From contig WOFQ01000072.1 of NCBI GenBank assembly GCA_012184525.1, positions 57,767 through 121,766 on the forward strand: a DNA stretch of 64,000 nt, in the 5' to 3' direction. A model generated the notes under the pieces. That model searched no databases and had not been told where the DNA came from. It saw nothing but the letters and a program-made list of their open reading frames with translations. This document shows positions 22,289 to 33,668 of the stretch, piece by piece. This DNA is from Xenoacremonium recifei. Lineage: Eukaryota; Ascomycota; Sordariomycetes; Hypocreales; Nectriaceae. The position numbers were made by a program, and so were the translations under genes. Within the stretch, counting starts at the first letter, position 1, and every line of letters begins with the position of its first letter.

Positions 22289-24157
22289 ATGACCTCCTCC
22301 AACATGATGGAACCAAATATCGCACCAGGAACAGTGCAGCTGGGAAAAAGTAAGGTCCTTCTTGAGACCCCAAACCTTAATGCATGTTGGGCTGGGTAGT
22401 GTATAGGGCTGACACAGTTCGGACCCTTAGAGAAAGGCAACAAGAATGAGCTGGTCCTTCACCCAGTGCCCAGTGCCGACCCAAATGATCCTCTGGTAGG
22501 ATAAATCATGCCCCCCAAGCTGAAAGATCATGACTGAGTCGCAATCCACAGAACTGGTCGCCATGGAGAAAGACGGTCAACTTCACCCTCGCTTGCACAT
22601 ACGTCGTGTTGGCCTTTGTCCAGTTGGACAACGCCTATGTTGCTTATGTACCTTACGAACGGGACCTTGGCATCTCCTATGACGATTACAACAACGCCAT
22701 TGCTGCCAACTACGCCGGTCTGGCGGTGGGAAGCCTCTTTTTCATGCCATTTGTACATCGTTATGGCCGCCGACCTCTGTACTTGATAAGCCTGCTCTTT
22801 TTGCTTGCTATGTCGATCTGGGCCGCTTGTATGAGATCGAGGCTTGAACTTCTTCCTAATTCTTTGATCGCCGGGCTCGGCGGTGCGCTCTGCGAGACCA
22901 TTGTCGCCGTGACCATCGTTGATATCTTTTTTGTTCACCAACATGCCCTCATGAACGGTATCTTCCTTCTTTCACAGGCTGTCGGCGCCTTTCTTGGCCC
23001 TGTGGCTATGGGATACGCTGTCGAAGGTGCTGGGTGGCGTTGGATGTGGTGGATTACGACAATGCTCATTGGGGCAAATTTCATTATTGTGCTCTTTTTC
23101 TTCGAAGAATCAAAGTTCATAGGGCGCCTTCAGGGAGTAGATTCAGGCGCAACGGCTAACCCGACAACGAATCTCATGGGAGGCGATGCAAGCAAAACAA
23201 ACCCAGACTCAAACTCCATCGAACCTGTTCAATCCAACCCGACGACACCGTATGCACTACGATCATACCGCCAGCGTCTCGCGCTGATAACTCCGACCCC
23301 ACAGCCAATTATTCATCACTTCTATCAGCCATTCCAGATCCTATTCAGAATTCCGGCCGTCGCCTACGCTGCGCTGACTTATGGTTCTCTGCTAGCGTGG
23401 ATGTCGATAATGACTTCAGCCCAGTCATATTATACCGCCCTACCACCATACAACCTAGATTCCTCAAAGATTGGTTTGTTGAGCTTGGCTCCATTCATCG
23501 GTCTGGCTATCGGCAGCTTCATATTCCCCCCTATAAGTGACTGGTCCATTATTTGGCTCTCCAAGCGAAATAATGGAGTCTTCGAGCCCGAGATGCGTCT
23601 CTGGCTATCCATACCAGGATCTGCCGTATGTTTGGGTGGTATATTGATGTTTGGTTTCTGTCTTGACCGGGTAAGTGCTTCCAAAATCGATTTTGCTTTT
23701 GCTTTCGCTGATAAATCCCATCTAGGGCTCGCCTCTCATCAACATAAATGTCGGCTACGCCATCTTTTGCGTCGGCTGGGTCATCTGTGCCGATGTTTCC
23801 CTCACATACGTGCTCGATATTTACCACGAAGTAAGTTTCCAGTCATTTCAACACTCCATACAAATCACGAGGATCGCGCCACTAATCGTGTTTGATGATG
23901 CGCAGATTCTTGGAGACTCGATGATTGCTATCGTTTTCGCCCGCAACGCAATCTCGCTTATTATCATGTTTACATACACATATTGGGTTGAAAGTATGGG
24001 TATCCAGAATACTTTTCTTACAGCTGCCATCCTAGGCTTCTTTATCCTTTTGTCGGTGCCAGTACTCTTGCTCGTCTGGGGAAAAAGACTTCGCATTTCA
24101 ACCGCTTCTATTTATCAACACCTCGCCCGTTTCCAAGTTCATCATAGGGAGCTTTGA
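22289..24157 (+). CDS. MFS transporter 1 (12-TM DHA1-like), five exons, 541 aa
   Basis: Model: join(22289..22349, 22407..22495, 22552..23670, 23726..23830, 23906..24157), 1626 nt. The N-terminal cytosolic part has the PGTVQL block and DPNDPLNWSPWRK just before the first helix, a pattern typical of fungal DHA1-type carriers. The loop 2-3 signature appears as HRYGRRPLY, and twelve hydrophobic helices are readable, with a long central loop (about 23115-23260). Plasma-membrane transport of a small organic molecule is expected; direction and substrate are unknown. Its intron positions, including a 105-nt fourth exon, are the same as in MFS transporter 2, so the two are duplicates. The start is an ATG in a short 61-nt first exon; translation from later start-like codons would lose helix 1. 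It is divergent from esterase 1. Confidence 0.87.
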
Positions 24158-26479
24158 AGGTATCAAACACTTCGCAGGAACTGGGAAGATGTAACGCGAT
24201 TGTCTGCAATCAAGCCACTATCTGTCTAGACTATTTGCACTATATGGTAAACTCTGGAACATTCGATGTAGCAAATAATACATTTCAAAACCAACATCAA
24301 TACAAGTACCGGTTGTCTAATAGGAAATTGAACACTAGCAAATTTCATTCTACACAAGACGTTTACGTGTAAAATTATCTCTATCGTTGCACACTGCCTA
24401 TCAAAAAGGAGAAATGTATTAAACTTCGGAGGCGATGGAGCCTTGACGAATGCAAACTCGTGAACAATGTACCTGCAGGATGAATAAAAGAGATCGCAGG
24501 GGACAGTCTGCCAAATATTTCCATGACTACGAAGCCTTGTATGATTAGTGAAACTTGCACCATGAGTAGACGACAAATTGCTAGCTACCTAGGTATCAAG
24601 CGATCATCAGTTGGTAGGTGCGGCTATCGCAATCATTAATGGTTAGGCGGGAACGGATCCTTTCATATCAAACGAGCAAATTGTTGTTAATTAGTGCCGT
24701 CTTCTCGATGCTTCTCTACAACAGCCCTGTGAACCCGAAGTCTAGTTCAACCTTGCGCCTGAGTGGGATATCGGTGCTTGTAGGTTGTCTACTGCGGATC
24801 CAGCGGAATGATTCTACTTAGAAAAGCCCAACCTGATAAAACTGAATCGAATCGCATCGAACGCAAGCAATCTTTCCTCTCGCTCAGTGCCAAACAGAAC
24901 TGCCGATTATACCGAGTCCAGCGTTTCTCACAGAAAGAATTTCTGCCTTATTAAAAGGGTTCCATAAATTATAGGAGAAGCTTGGCTTCACGTCAAAGGA
25001 CTCATGAGTTCCGTGGCAAGCAGAATCGTGAGAGGCTTCAAGCCTTGGAGTTCTTATGGCTGATCCTACGCCGTCATTATGGCCGCAGCCTTAACATGAT
25101 ACGGTGGCACATGTGCAGCCTGATAGTCTTCCCCAATCGACAGACATACTAGTTGAGTGTTACGTCGCAGCGTATAAAGACTAAGCCGAATTTAAGGCGC
25201 GATATGGAAAAAAGGTTTCCAAGAAAGTCGTAGAGTTCAGATTGTCTCATTGCAAGATGTTCAACCACCTGGTTTTAGAGTACAGCACTCTGCTATTATC
25301 TACTAATACTATTTCATAGAGGAAAAATATATGACTTCTTTAGTAAACCGTAAATTACGCTACCTTGTCATCTCGTAACTTTAATCATTAACAATCCTAT
25401 CAATGAAGTGATTTGCTGGATTAAGAGCGTCATCAAGCTAGAACATGAGGGTGATCCACGCTTCTGGAAGTGAGCAGACAAGTACAGATAGTGGCCAGAG
25501 GAAGGTTACAATGGAAATAAATACAGACCACATGGGGAAGTAGATCATAAGGGGATGATACATGCCGGAGATAATATTGATCAGTGTATCCTTCAATGTA
25601 GTCGAGCCGACTTCGGGGTGGAGATTGAGTATCAATCTATTATATATCCTTTCTGCCTAGAAAATAAAATATTCTGAGAGTTTACGGGACTTCTCCACTG
25701 TCAATCTAAAGTTGCTATAGCATAGTATTTCTCCATTATTGCCCTGACGAAATAAAAGGGATAATGGTTCGGTATACGCGATGCCAGCTGGAGGGAGCCG
25801 TTACAGCAACTATCTTGCGGCCAGGTGAAGATGTTTGAAACTCACTATGATACACTCGCCACTTTACTGTGCCAAACGTGGCAAGTGGCGCTGCCTTGCT
25901 CGCCGATATAAATCTCTCTTCCATTTTAGTGTTGAAGAATGTTCACTTTGGACTCTACAACTGTCGCCCGTGGCGGTGAAGATCCAATGTATACGTAACT
26001 ACAAACTGTTACAATTAGGCTCTATAGGCGGCTTCAATATCTAGTTAATTACCACCAATACGATCAATGCCCGATCCTTTGCCCAGTGGCATACCGCAAA
26101 CCTAACCCCATATTCACTCATAAGGAACATATCCCCAAATTGCTTTTAGGAAAATTTTATAAGCAGAGTCTATTTCTCGGAATAGCGGTCTTCTGCCTAA
26201 GCTTTTGCAGCAGCTTTGTATCGTACTTAGTGCAAACCTCTGTTAGAATAACTTCTAAGGCAGGAAATCGGTTAGCTATGCTGAGTGAGTAGACTGGCTG
26301 GATTAGTTGGATCCCCGCGTCCTAGTAATGCAGAGCGAATACCCAGATTGAACACCTCGGAAATCTAGGATGCTATTATATCAAGATATCTTACTAACTA
26401 CAGCACCAAATACACTGACAGATATATCTTTCTACATTAGAGGTAGTGAGATAAATGCAATCCAGCGACTGGGCGATTC
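24158..26479. other. Long convergent intergenic region, no gene supported
   Basis: 2.3 kb between MFS 1 and the permease. Only short frames exist. One at 25438-25635 (minus) encodes a very hydrophobic peptide (LWPLSVLVC and neighbours) that could be a fragment of a membrane protein, but it has no homologous context on either side. Nothing is called. Confidence 0.4.
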
Positions 26480-28316
26480 TCACTGATCCCCTGCCTGTAC
26501 ACTGTGCCTCATTCTCCAGGCAGCCAGGGCCTCCAGGTCCAAGCCCTTGTAGTTCTTCCCAAAGAGCCAATACAAAATAACTGCGACGGCCGTACTGCCC
26601 AGGGTGATTGCAAAGTTGTAATTCATCGTCTCTGCAGTTAAGGCAGCATACGGCGGGAAACATTCCATGATAATAAAGTAGGACTGAGAGATCGCAGTGA
26701 AAATATGGATAGACATGCTCCACCGCCCCAAGTTGAAAGGCCCAGGAACCCACCGATCGCCAGCAAAAATGCGGAGAATAACAGGGAAAATAAAGGTAAT
26801 CAGGCCTGCCACAACAGACAGTGAATAGATAATTGAGCTGGCCATATCAGACAGCGCAAATAGCAGGATAAAAAAAGACCCAACTGTCAATAAGGCGACA
26901 GAGTATATGGGCACGTTGAGGCGTTTGTTGACCGTAGCAATCCGCTCGCTGTAGGGGAACCCACCATCACGCGCAAATGCGGCAATTTGGCACCCATATG
27001 TTAGCAGCGTACCACTACCACCGATAAAGCCAACAGGTGCTGAAAGCATCATATACGCGCCAGTTAAGTCTTTGCCCCAGTGTGCGACGAGTAGATCGAT
27101 CAAGGGGTATCCGCTGCAAAAGAGATTAGCAAACACGTTATGAAATACGTCGCAGGGGGTTGAGTTTACGTTTCATCATAGGCTGCACCTTCTATATCTG
27201 TGATGCAAAATGCACAGAGAATACAAAGCACAAGCCCCGACACTGCTGTCAGGGTGAAAGTAGAAATGAGAGACTTGGGTACTTCGGTGCTGGCTTTGTG
27301 TGTTTCCTCGGCCACATATACGGGAACCATCCAAGCCGAGTTAACCCATACCGCGGCAAACCAGGAATATGGAAGTGCCACACCATCCGTCCAATCAGAA
27401 AAGTTTTGAAAGGTGCCGAAAACATCCTTGCCAGATGCAAAGGGGAGATGTTGTGCGGAGTGGGAGATGGGCAAGCCGAAGACGAAGATGCTTACCTGAA
27501 GAAGGACTATTAGAGCTGTTTTGCAGTTATAAAAGGTTAGTTACTATCATTTCACATATTTCAGGAGCTATCACTTACCCATGCCGATATATATTAGGGA
27601 GATACTCTCCAGTTTCAGCCCCATCAGGCATCCCCATAAGAGTGTCACGCCCATTGCAAGTGCCATCAACTCAGCATTAGACCACACAGTCTCCGGCTTA
27701 AGAATACTGAGAGAGTATACGAAGGATGATGCGACTGCATAAGTAAAACTTGCCGTAGCAGTAAACATCGAGAGCATATTCAGCCATCCTAGAATAAACG
27801 AGATAGGGCGAGACCATTTTGGAGGCGCAAGTGCTCCAGTCCACCAGTAAAATGCTCCATTGACAGGCATGGATGAAGCCAGCTCGGAGATCGCGAGAAC
27901 CTGAGGAAACATGATAAGGTTTGGGAGAATCCAGCCCCTATAAGTCTTGCGTCAGCGCACCTAGTATGTCAGAACATGACTAGAACAACTCTTACCAGGA
28001 AAGACCCCAGTAACCGGCATAGCCGACCTGGTAAAAGCCAGTAATCAAGACGGCGAGGAGTGGACTGCGGATGAGAAACATTAGCGGCCTTTCGAATTAT
28101 GCAGGGGGGCTGCGTTGTTGGCGGGCGCGGGCAATTGGGCGTGTGAACTCACGAAGTCAGAGCAACCACCATACAAACGTTCCCTATCGAGCGGAATACG
28201 CGTCGATACGCCGGCACGTAGCCCAAGTCCTCCACAACACCATCTTCGATCTCTGACCGATTCGATTGGGCTTCGCCGCAGAGTTTCGTAGCATTGATGT
28301 CTTTTGTCTCGTCCAT
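26480..28316 (-). CDS. Amino-acid/GABA-type permease (APC superfamily), five exons, 520 aa
   Basis: Model: complement(join(26480..27113, 27170..27506, 27579..27937, 27996..28064, 28153..28316)), 1563 nt. The N-terminus carries DLGYVPAYRRVFRSIGN followed by ALTSPLLAVLITGFYQVG. Later blocks are ISELASSMPVNGAFYWWTGALAPPKW, the AWMVPVYVAEETHKASTEVPKS helix, and FARDGGFPYSERIATVN, all typical of the fungal choline/GABA/polyamine branch of the amino-acid permeases. Twelve hydrophobic segments can be drawn. It probably imports an amino acid, GABA or related amine across the plasma membrane. The acceptor at 27506 was chosen because the more obvious CAG acceptor shifts the frame. A strong copy of the island's candidate operator lies 336 bp before the ATG. 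It is divergent from a GNAT acetyltransferase. Confidence 0.88.
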
Positions 28317-29062
28317 TGCTTCCTAAGGGGGCGCGGGAGAAACCAGGGTGATTCTTGCTCAATATGTCTGTCCGGGCCTCGAAAACGAGACAACCAAAGT
28401 TCGATGGAGTGGCGGTGGGAGCGCGCCGGACGGTTATTTACGCGTCTGCTCAAGCCTTATCTCACCAGGAGAGTCGGTTATCATCCCCGCAAATACTCTA
28501 GCGCTTTTGAGATAAGTATTTGAGGTTCCAGCTTTACTTTGCGCTAAACCAGGTTCTCCGTTCAAAGCCAGACTAATGCACAAAATCATCCAGCGGTGCA
28601 ATAAAGAGGGGACCGATGCCCCAAGACAGATTCTGGCAGGCACCTAAAGAAAACCGCCGGCGGCGATTTATTATCCACCTTATCTCGGCCATTCATTTTT
28701 CCCGCACGATGATTGCGTATAGAGTAGGTGTTAATGGGTTTCTCCGCATTCCCTTGAATGCGGCTTGGAGGACTCCATAATTTCTACGTAGTGGTTAGCT
28801 GTAAGTATGGATGCAGGTCCGTTGTTCTATCTGGGCTTGGTATGCTCCTTGCGTGCTTTGAAAGACGTCGACGCATATTAGTGGCTGGGTAGAAAGAAGA
28901 AATAGTTGTATAGGTGAATTAGCGCATGCTGAAAAAGCGACTATCTTTCCACAATTGAGATTGACTTAAGAACGACCGGGCGTCACCCTCACCCTTCTTG
29001 AATGGTTGCCCACCGTAGGGTTAGACCGGGGAACCCAAAGCTTGCGGATAGTATCATTTATT
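28317..29062. promoter_or_regulatory. Divergent promoter with 17-bp candidate operator (28652-28668)
   Basis: Contains AACCGCC-GGC-GGCGATT at 28652-28668, six of seven arm positions palindromic. The site is 336 bp from the permease ATG and 395 bp from the acetyltransferase ATG. No gene lies in between. Confidence 0.5.
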
Positions 29063-29929
29063 ATGACTTTCCGTCCTAAAATGCTGGCTCTCAACCCGCT
29101 GGGTGGCGGTAAGTCTCTGTTGCCCTCATGCATTATCGCACTTGGTTGACAACATACCTCTTTAGACAGAGCATCAGTCCTTCCTGCTGCTCGAACGGTG
29201 TCCCTGGCATTCTCAGATGATCCGCTCATAAAATGGATATGTCCTGACAGCGAGCCGTGGGGGCTGCTCCGCGACGATAGCTTGAACTGGCAGTGCCGCC
29301 GTCTTCAGCTGTCCATGGTGGACAACGTCGTCCTCTCCTCGCTGACTTGTCCAACCCTGCTAAGAGAATTTGAGGCCGAAGTTGACACAATTGCGACCGA
29401 CTCATCCAAAGATGCTGGGTCGGTGGTTATTCTCCATCCTCCGCCTGGATTCGCAAGTCGTTGGTCACTAACTAGGGCTTTCCGGGCACTAAAAACCTCA
29501 TGGCTCTCCATTTCTGACCCGGTGCAAATGCTGACAGAGCAAGCAAATGTGCGTCATGCAACCCTAGAATTTGAAGCCAAGCCAGACCTCTTCTCACCTT
29601 GAGTACAGCGCAGGCTCGTGGTCCTCCGCCAGAAGGCTGAGGCCACTATGGTAAAGATAGAGGAACAGCACGGTGTCAAGAATATGTGGTACCTTGAGGT
29701 CATTGCTGTGCATCCATCCTTACAGGGAAAAGGGGTCGGTGGAATGACAATGCAAAGGGTTATCGAGTATATCGGCACAGTACCGGTTATGCTTGAATGC
29801 ACACAAGAGAAGACCGTCGGCTTTTATGAGAAATTCGGATTCCATGTCTTCGAGATCATACATGTGATAGATCCGGACGGTTCGACTGAGGATGACGGGG
29901 CTAAGGTCTGGATGATGCTGAAAATCTGA
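29063..29929 (+). CDS. GNAT-family N-acetyltransferase, three exons, 249 aa
   Basis: Model: join(29063..29108, 29166..29548, 29609..29929), 750 nt. The C-terminal half has the GNAT core: MWYLEVIAVHPSLQGKGVGG contains motif A with the Q/R-x-x-G-x-G/A acetyl-CoA loop (QGKGVG), followed by PVMLECTQEKTVGFYEKFGFHV, the motif-B region. The N-terminal half begins MTFRPK and SLAFSDDPLIKWICPD, common to fungal GNAT proteins of about 230-250 residues. The 60-nt intron at 29549-29608 removes an in-frame stop and rejoins the two halves. The substrate may be an amine or amino acid given the divergent permease, but this is inference. No signal peptide. Confidence 0.85.
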
Positions 29930-30258
29930 GTGGGAACGATCATGGTCAGATATGAGAGTACCCATACCTGCGGTAGCAGAAATGAAAAAAAAAATAAAAA
30001 AAATTTTACCAGCGCCTCCTTTTCTCAAACAAACCGAGTTACTCCGTGTTTTTTAAATTAGACAGGAGAGGAAGATAACTTACTGCGCCGTTTCGATATT
30101 ATAATCAGACAGTTACCAGGGTGGGGGAACAATTAAGATGTAGTACTCTAGCTGATTATCGTCGGGAGAAGCAACTAGAAAGCCTAGGAAGCTCCTCAAT
30201 GCGTCTCTGCAGAGATTCAACAATAGGCAGATTCGCGCAATCCACTACCTTTTAGACT
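29930..30258. other. Convergent intergenic region with A-rich tract
   Basis: A 3'-to-3' gap containing a nearly uninterrupted A/T run at about 29986-30009. No gene. Confidence 0.4.
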
Positions 30259-31985
30259 CTAAGGCAGGCGATATCGCTCGTAAGCAATATCTTCCATGGC
30301 TTGCCAGAACTTGCCATAGAGACCTTCCTTGATCAGATGCTCCATTCTGGAGTAGTGCCGCACTTTCTCGTCCTCTTCTTCGCTCTGTAACCCCCATCCG
30401 TCCTGCTCTGCCATCTCAGCCGAGTCTCCAAGGCGGCCAGGCCCATATATCATCCATCGACGAGCTGCCGGAAAGGGTTCCCAGGGGTCTATGCCGTTAG
30501 CGAACCTGACCCAGTCCTGCGCCATCTTCTCGGCTAACGCTTCCTGTCGCGGAGTCATATCTTCTTTGCCGTTCAGGAACACGTAAAACAGGTCAATGGC
30601 GTGATACGCTTGGTTGTTAAGCTCGTGTTCGAGGGTTGAGACCTGGTCAATATGGTAGGCAAATGACTTAGCTAGCGGCGAGCTGTGTGCCAAGACATAT
30701 GTCTGCATTTTGAACATGGCATCTGCTATCATATCGATGATGTTCTGCGTTAGGTTATCCTTAGGCGTTTCAGCACTGGTGCTGTAGAGGGCAAAAATCA
30801 TGTCGGCTTCGGCAGCCGCCATGTATCTCATCATCCTGTTGCGGAAAAACTCAAAGTCGTGCTTAACGGCAACGCGACGCCATAGCTCACCCTCGTCACG
30901 CACGTCGCCAACCATGATGGCCTCCACGCCAGAGGGGAGGGAGTCACCGAATTCTAGGCTGGGTGGATATGCATGGAAGACGCCATCGATACATGGATTA
31001 TAGACTATAAAGTCCGACGCTTCATGGGTTCGCGTTGCGGCGTGAAGCGTGTCCTCGGGGATGGCTCTGAGCTGGTCAAGTATATCACCGTTCTCCATCT
31101 TAATGCCGAAGTGCTTCACTAGCCGGTCAAACCGTTTCTGATGGCGCTCCAAGGGCCAGTTAGCCACCGTGTTCAGAGATCCTGACATTAGGATGCCACG
31201 GCGGAACAAGGGCGGCTTGGCTGCCACGAGCAGCTGAGCTATAGAGATGCCGCCAGCGGACTCGCCATAGACAGTGACATTATCTGCGTCGCCGTTAAAG
31301 TGCTCGATATATCGCTGCACCCATTCCAACGCAAGTTGTTGATCTGTTAAGGCGAAGTTGCCAGCGCCGGACTCTCCGCACCGGGCAAGGTCTCGCTCAA
31401 TCTCCTTGGACGCCAGGAAGCCTCCGATCCCTAGCCTATAGTTCATGGAAACCGCCACCACAGGCATGTCCTGCTCGGCTGAGTACGATACCAAATTTGC
31501 AGGGTCGTAGATTGGATTGAAGTTGCCGCCGAAGTAGTAGGCACCGCCATGGATCCAGACCATGACGGGAAACGGCCCTGCATGAGGGGTGTCCTTGCTT
31601 GGCATTGCAATATTCAAGTTCAAACAGTCGACATCACTCGTTAACCTAGCCGCAAAGTCGGGGATCTCACGCACTGGGAGCCGAGGGTCCTTTGTGGGAT
31701 CTACGCCTGGAGGGTAAGGATAATGTTTGCTGCAAAACTTGTCAGAAACGAGAAGGCCACAATTGGGACGAGTACTTCTACATACCCCATCTGCGTGCCA
31801 TCATGGTCGCCGTTGGGCCAGTTGGTTGCGAGTTTCGCTCGCGCCCATCGCTTTTCTATCCTGCCGTAGGGCACACCGAAGAACTGGCGGCTGCCATCAG
31901 CGTAGTTTCGGCCGCGCAAATTTCCGAGCCCAGGGATGTGGATGGACTCAACCCCAGCGGGAACTTTCCTAGTCATCTTTGCCAA
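30259..31985 (-). CDS. Type-B carboxylesterase 2, two exons, 556 aa
   Basis: Model: complement(join(30259..31729, 31786..31985)), 1671 nt. The active-site serine sits in YGESAGGIS (canonical GESAG). WIHGGAYYFGG gives the oxyanion hole, GDVRDEGEL lies in the catalytic acid region, and YHAIDLFYVFLNG contains the catalytic His region. There is no signal peptide, so it is probably intracellular. It is a paralogue of esterases 1 and 3, with its first intron just before the KHYPYPPG segment, close to the position used in esterase 3. It acts on ester bonds of small molecules; the exact substrate is unknown. Divergent from the stand-alone EutQ-like cupin across an AT-rich promoter. Confidence 0.9.
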
Positions 31986-32820
31986 AGAATTTCAGTACAA
32001 GTGGAAAAAATCGACCTAGCGCTGGCTGGAGGATACTTGAGGTAGCGTCGACTCTGTAATAAGTATTGGCTTCACGCGTCGTAACTGAGGAGTCCAGAGT
32101 CGCGCGAACAAGAGCCCTCGAGTAGACCGTTAAACTCCACCGGCAAATATAGGAGTCTAATACATAGCGTGGTGGCGGCAAGGAAATCTCCGATTACGAC
32201 ATACCGGAGACTCATAAGCAATGAGCACTAGTTTTCGCTCGCATATCCAGACCCACCACGGAACAGCATATTACAGAATGACGTGCAGGAATATATAACT
32301 AGAAAATACATAACTGGATTACAGATTAAAATCCAGAATGATAATAATCTATAAATAATAGTGATCTAATTAATTATATTTAACTAAATATATAAATTAA
32401 TAGAATATAATAGTTTTAAGCTATTATAAAGATATTTTAAGCTAAGTAATAATAACAATTAAATCTAAATCAGACCTAGTTACTATATTAATACGCGCAG
32501 ATAAAAGGGGTAGAATCGGGGGGTGATTTTTCGGGAAAACACCGGAGCGTTTCGTAGTCGTTTGGGTTGGCACATACGGAAAGTAGATAATGCGGCGCGA
32601 TTTGGAACAACATTCGTACAGTAGTAGGAACACGAAAACTGGCCAACGGGGAATATTGAGAGACGGGTCTTATCACGCCAACTAATGTGCGGCTATTTAT
32701 GGGTACCCAAACCCAGAATTATTAAAACGATACTATATGCTGAATGCAATGCCACGGCAACTATTGAAACATCTTTTTTTTTGGCTTCAGAAAACAACAC
32801 ACTGTATCGAATAAAAGAAC
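31986..32820. other. Divergent promoter region with an AT-rich tract (about 32281-32475)
   Basis: The region separates esterase 2 from the cupin. The segment 32281-32475 is very rich in A and T with many TpA steps, unlike its surroundings; it may be a RIP-decayed relic, although no source can be recognised. A left half of the candidate operator (AATCTCC-GAT) occurs at 32185-32194 without a right half. Confidence 0.45.
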
Positions 32821-33253
32821 ATGGCGGCCCATTTGGAAGTCATCAACGATGTTGCCAGCATCCCTGGCAAACACAACGACGGGCCTGGCTCTTGGACCGA
32901 TTTACTTTCTTCAAGGTGAGTAGTTCCTGAATTTACCAATAGTCAAGGTTTTGCTGATATTAAAAAAAAAAAGGCCGGAGTCGGAGAAGCCTATCACTAC
33001 GGGAATCTGGCATGTTGCAGATGTCATGGAGCCGACGCCCGCATGGGAAGCAGAATGGGACGAGGTTAAGTTCGTACTGAAAGGAGAAATTGTTTTGAAG
33101 GATGAGAATTCGGGAAAGGAAATGTCGGCCAAGACAGGAGGTTTCATCTGGATACCAGCGGGATCTAAAATATCCATCGTCAGCTCCAAGGACCTAGTGA
33201 CTATATACACAGAGCAGCGGGCAGCTTTTGGAATGGGGGGAACGGGGGAATAG
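32821..33253 (+). CDS. Stand-alone EutQ-like cupin, two exons, 124 aa
   Basis: Model: join(32821..32915, 32974..33253), 375 nt. A small single-domain cupin. GIWHVADVMEP, then EWDEVKFVLKGEIVL (first cupin motif), then GGFIWIPAGSKISI (second motif), matching the EutQ-like ethanolamine-utilisation cupins found in fungi. The metal-binding histidines of classical cupins are mostly absent, so binding or a non-metal role is possible. The intron acceptor follows a run of about ten A bases directly before AAG. It resembles the N-terminal domain of the cupin-aminotransferase fusion at 55958-57790. Cytosolic. Divergent from esterase 2. Confidence 0.8.
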
Positions 33254-33668
33254 CATTCTTTCGAGTCAGAGAGGCACAGTGTGTTAAAAGAGAAAAAATA
33301 GAATCATAGCCAATAGACTGCTCGCTATTCCACTGTAACATGGCTGTTCCTCGGTTGAATTTTTCTCCCGTAGAAAATGCCTCGAGCCGAAGCACGTGGC
33401 TTGCAAACAATGCGAAACTCCATTTCTACATTAAACTACATAACCATTGTTGAACCGGAAGCTGACAGAAGACAAAAAGAGTAATGAGTTCCGAAATTCT
33501 CAAAATATCTCCAATATCAACATTCTTCGAAAATAACTATTACAGGCTCGTCTTCTGTGCACCTCGAAACTGAGGTGTCCTAACATGACTTATCCTTGTC
33601 CCGTTCAATCACACGAAAAAGCATAAAAGCTCTTTGCAAATGGCACCAAAGACAATCTGGCCCAGCGA
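33254..33668. other. Convergent intergenic region
   Basis: A 3'-to-3' gap of 415 bp between the cupin and MFS 2. No gene or repeat is seen. Confidence 0.4.

Noticed and set aside
25438..25635. Hydrophobic 65-aa minus-strand frame
   Set aside because: Might be a membrane-protein relic, but neither side continues the homology, so not called.
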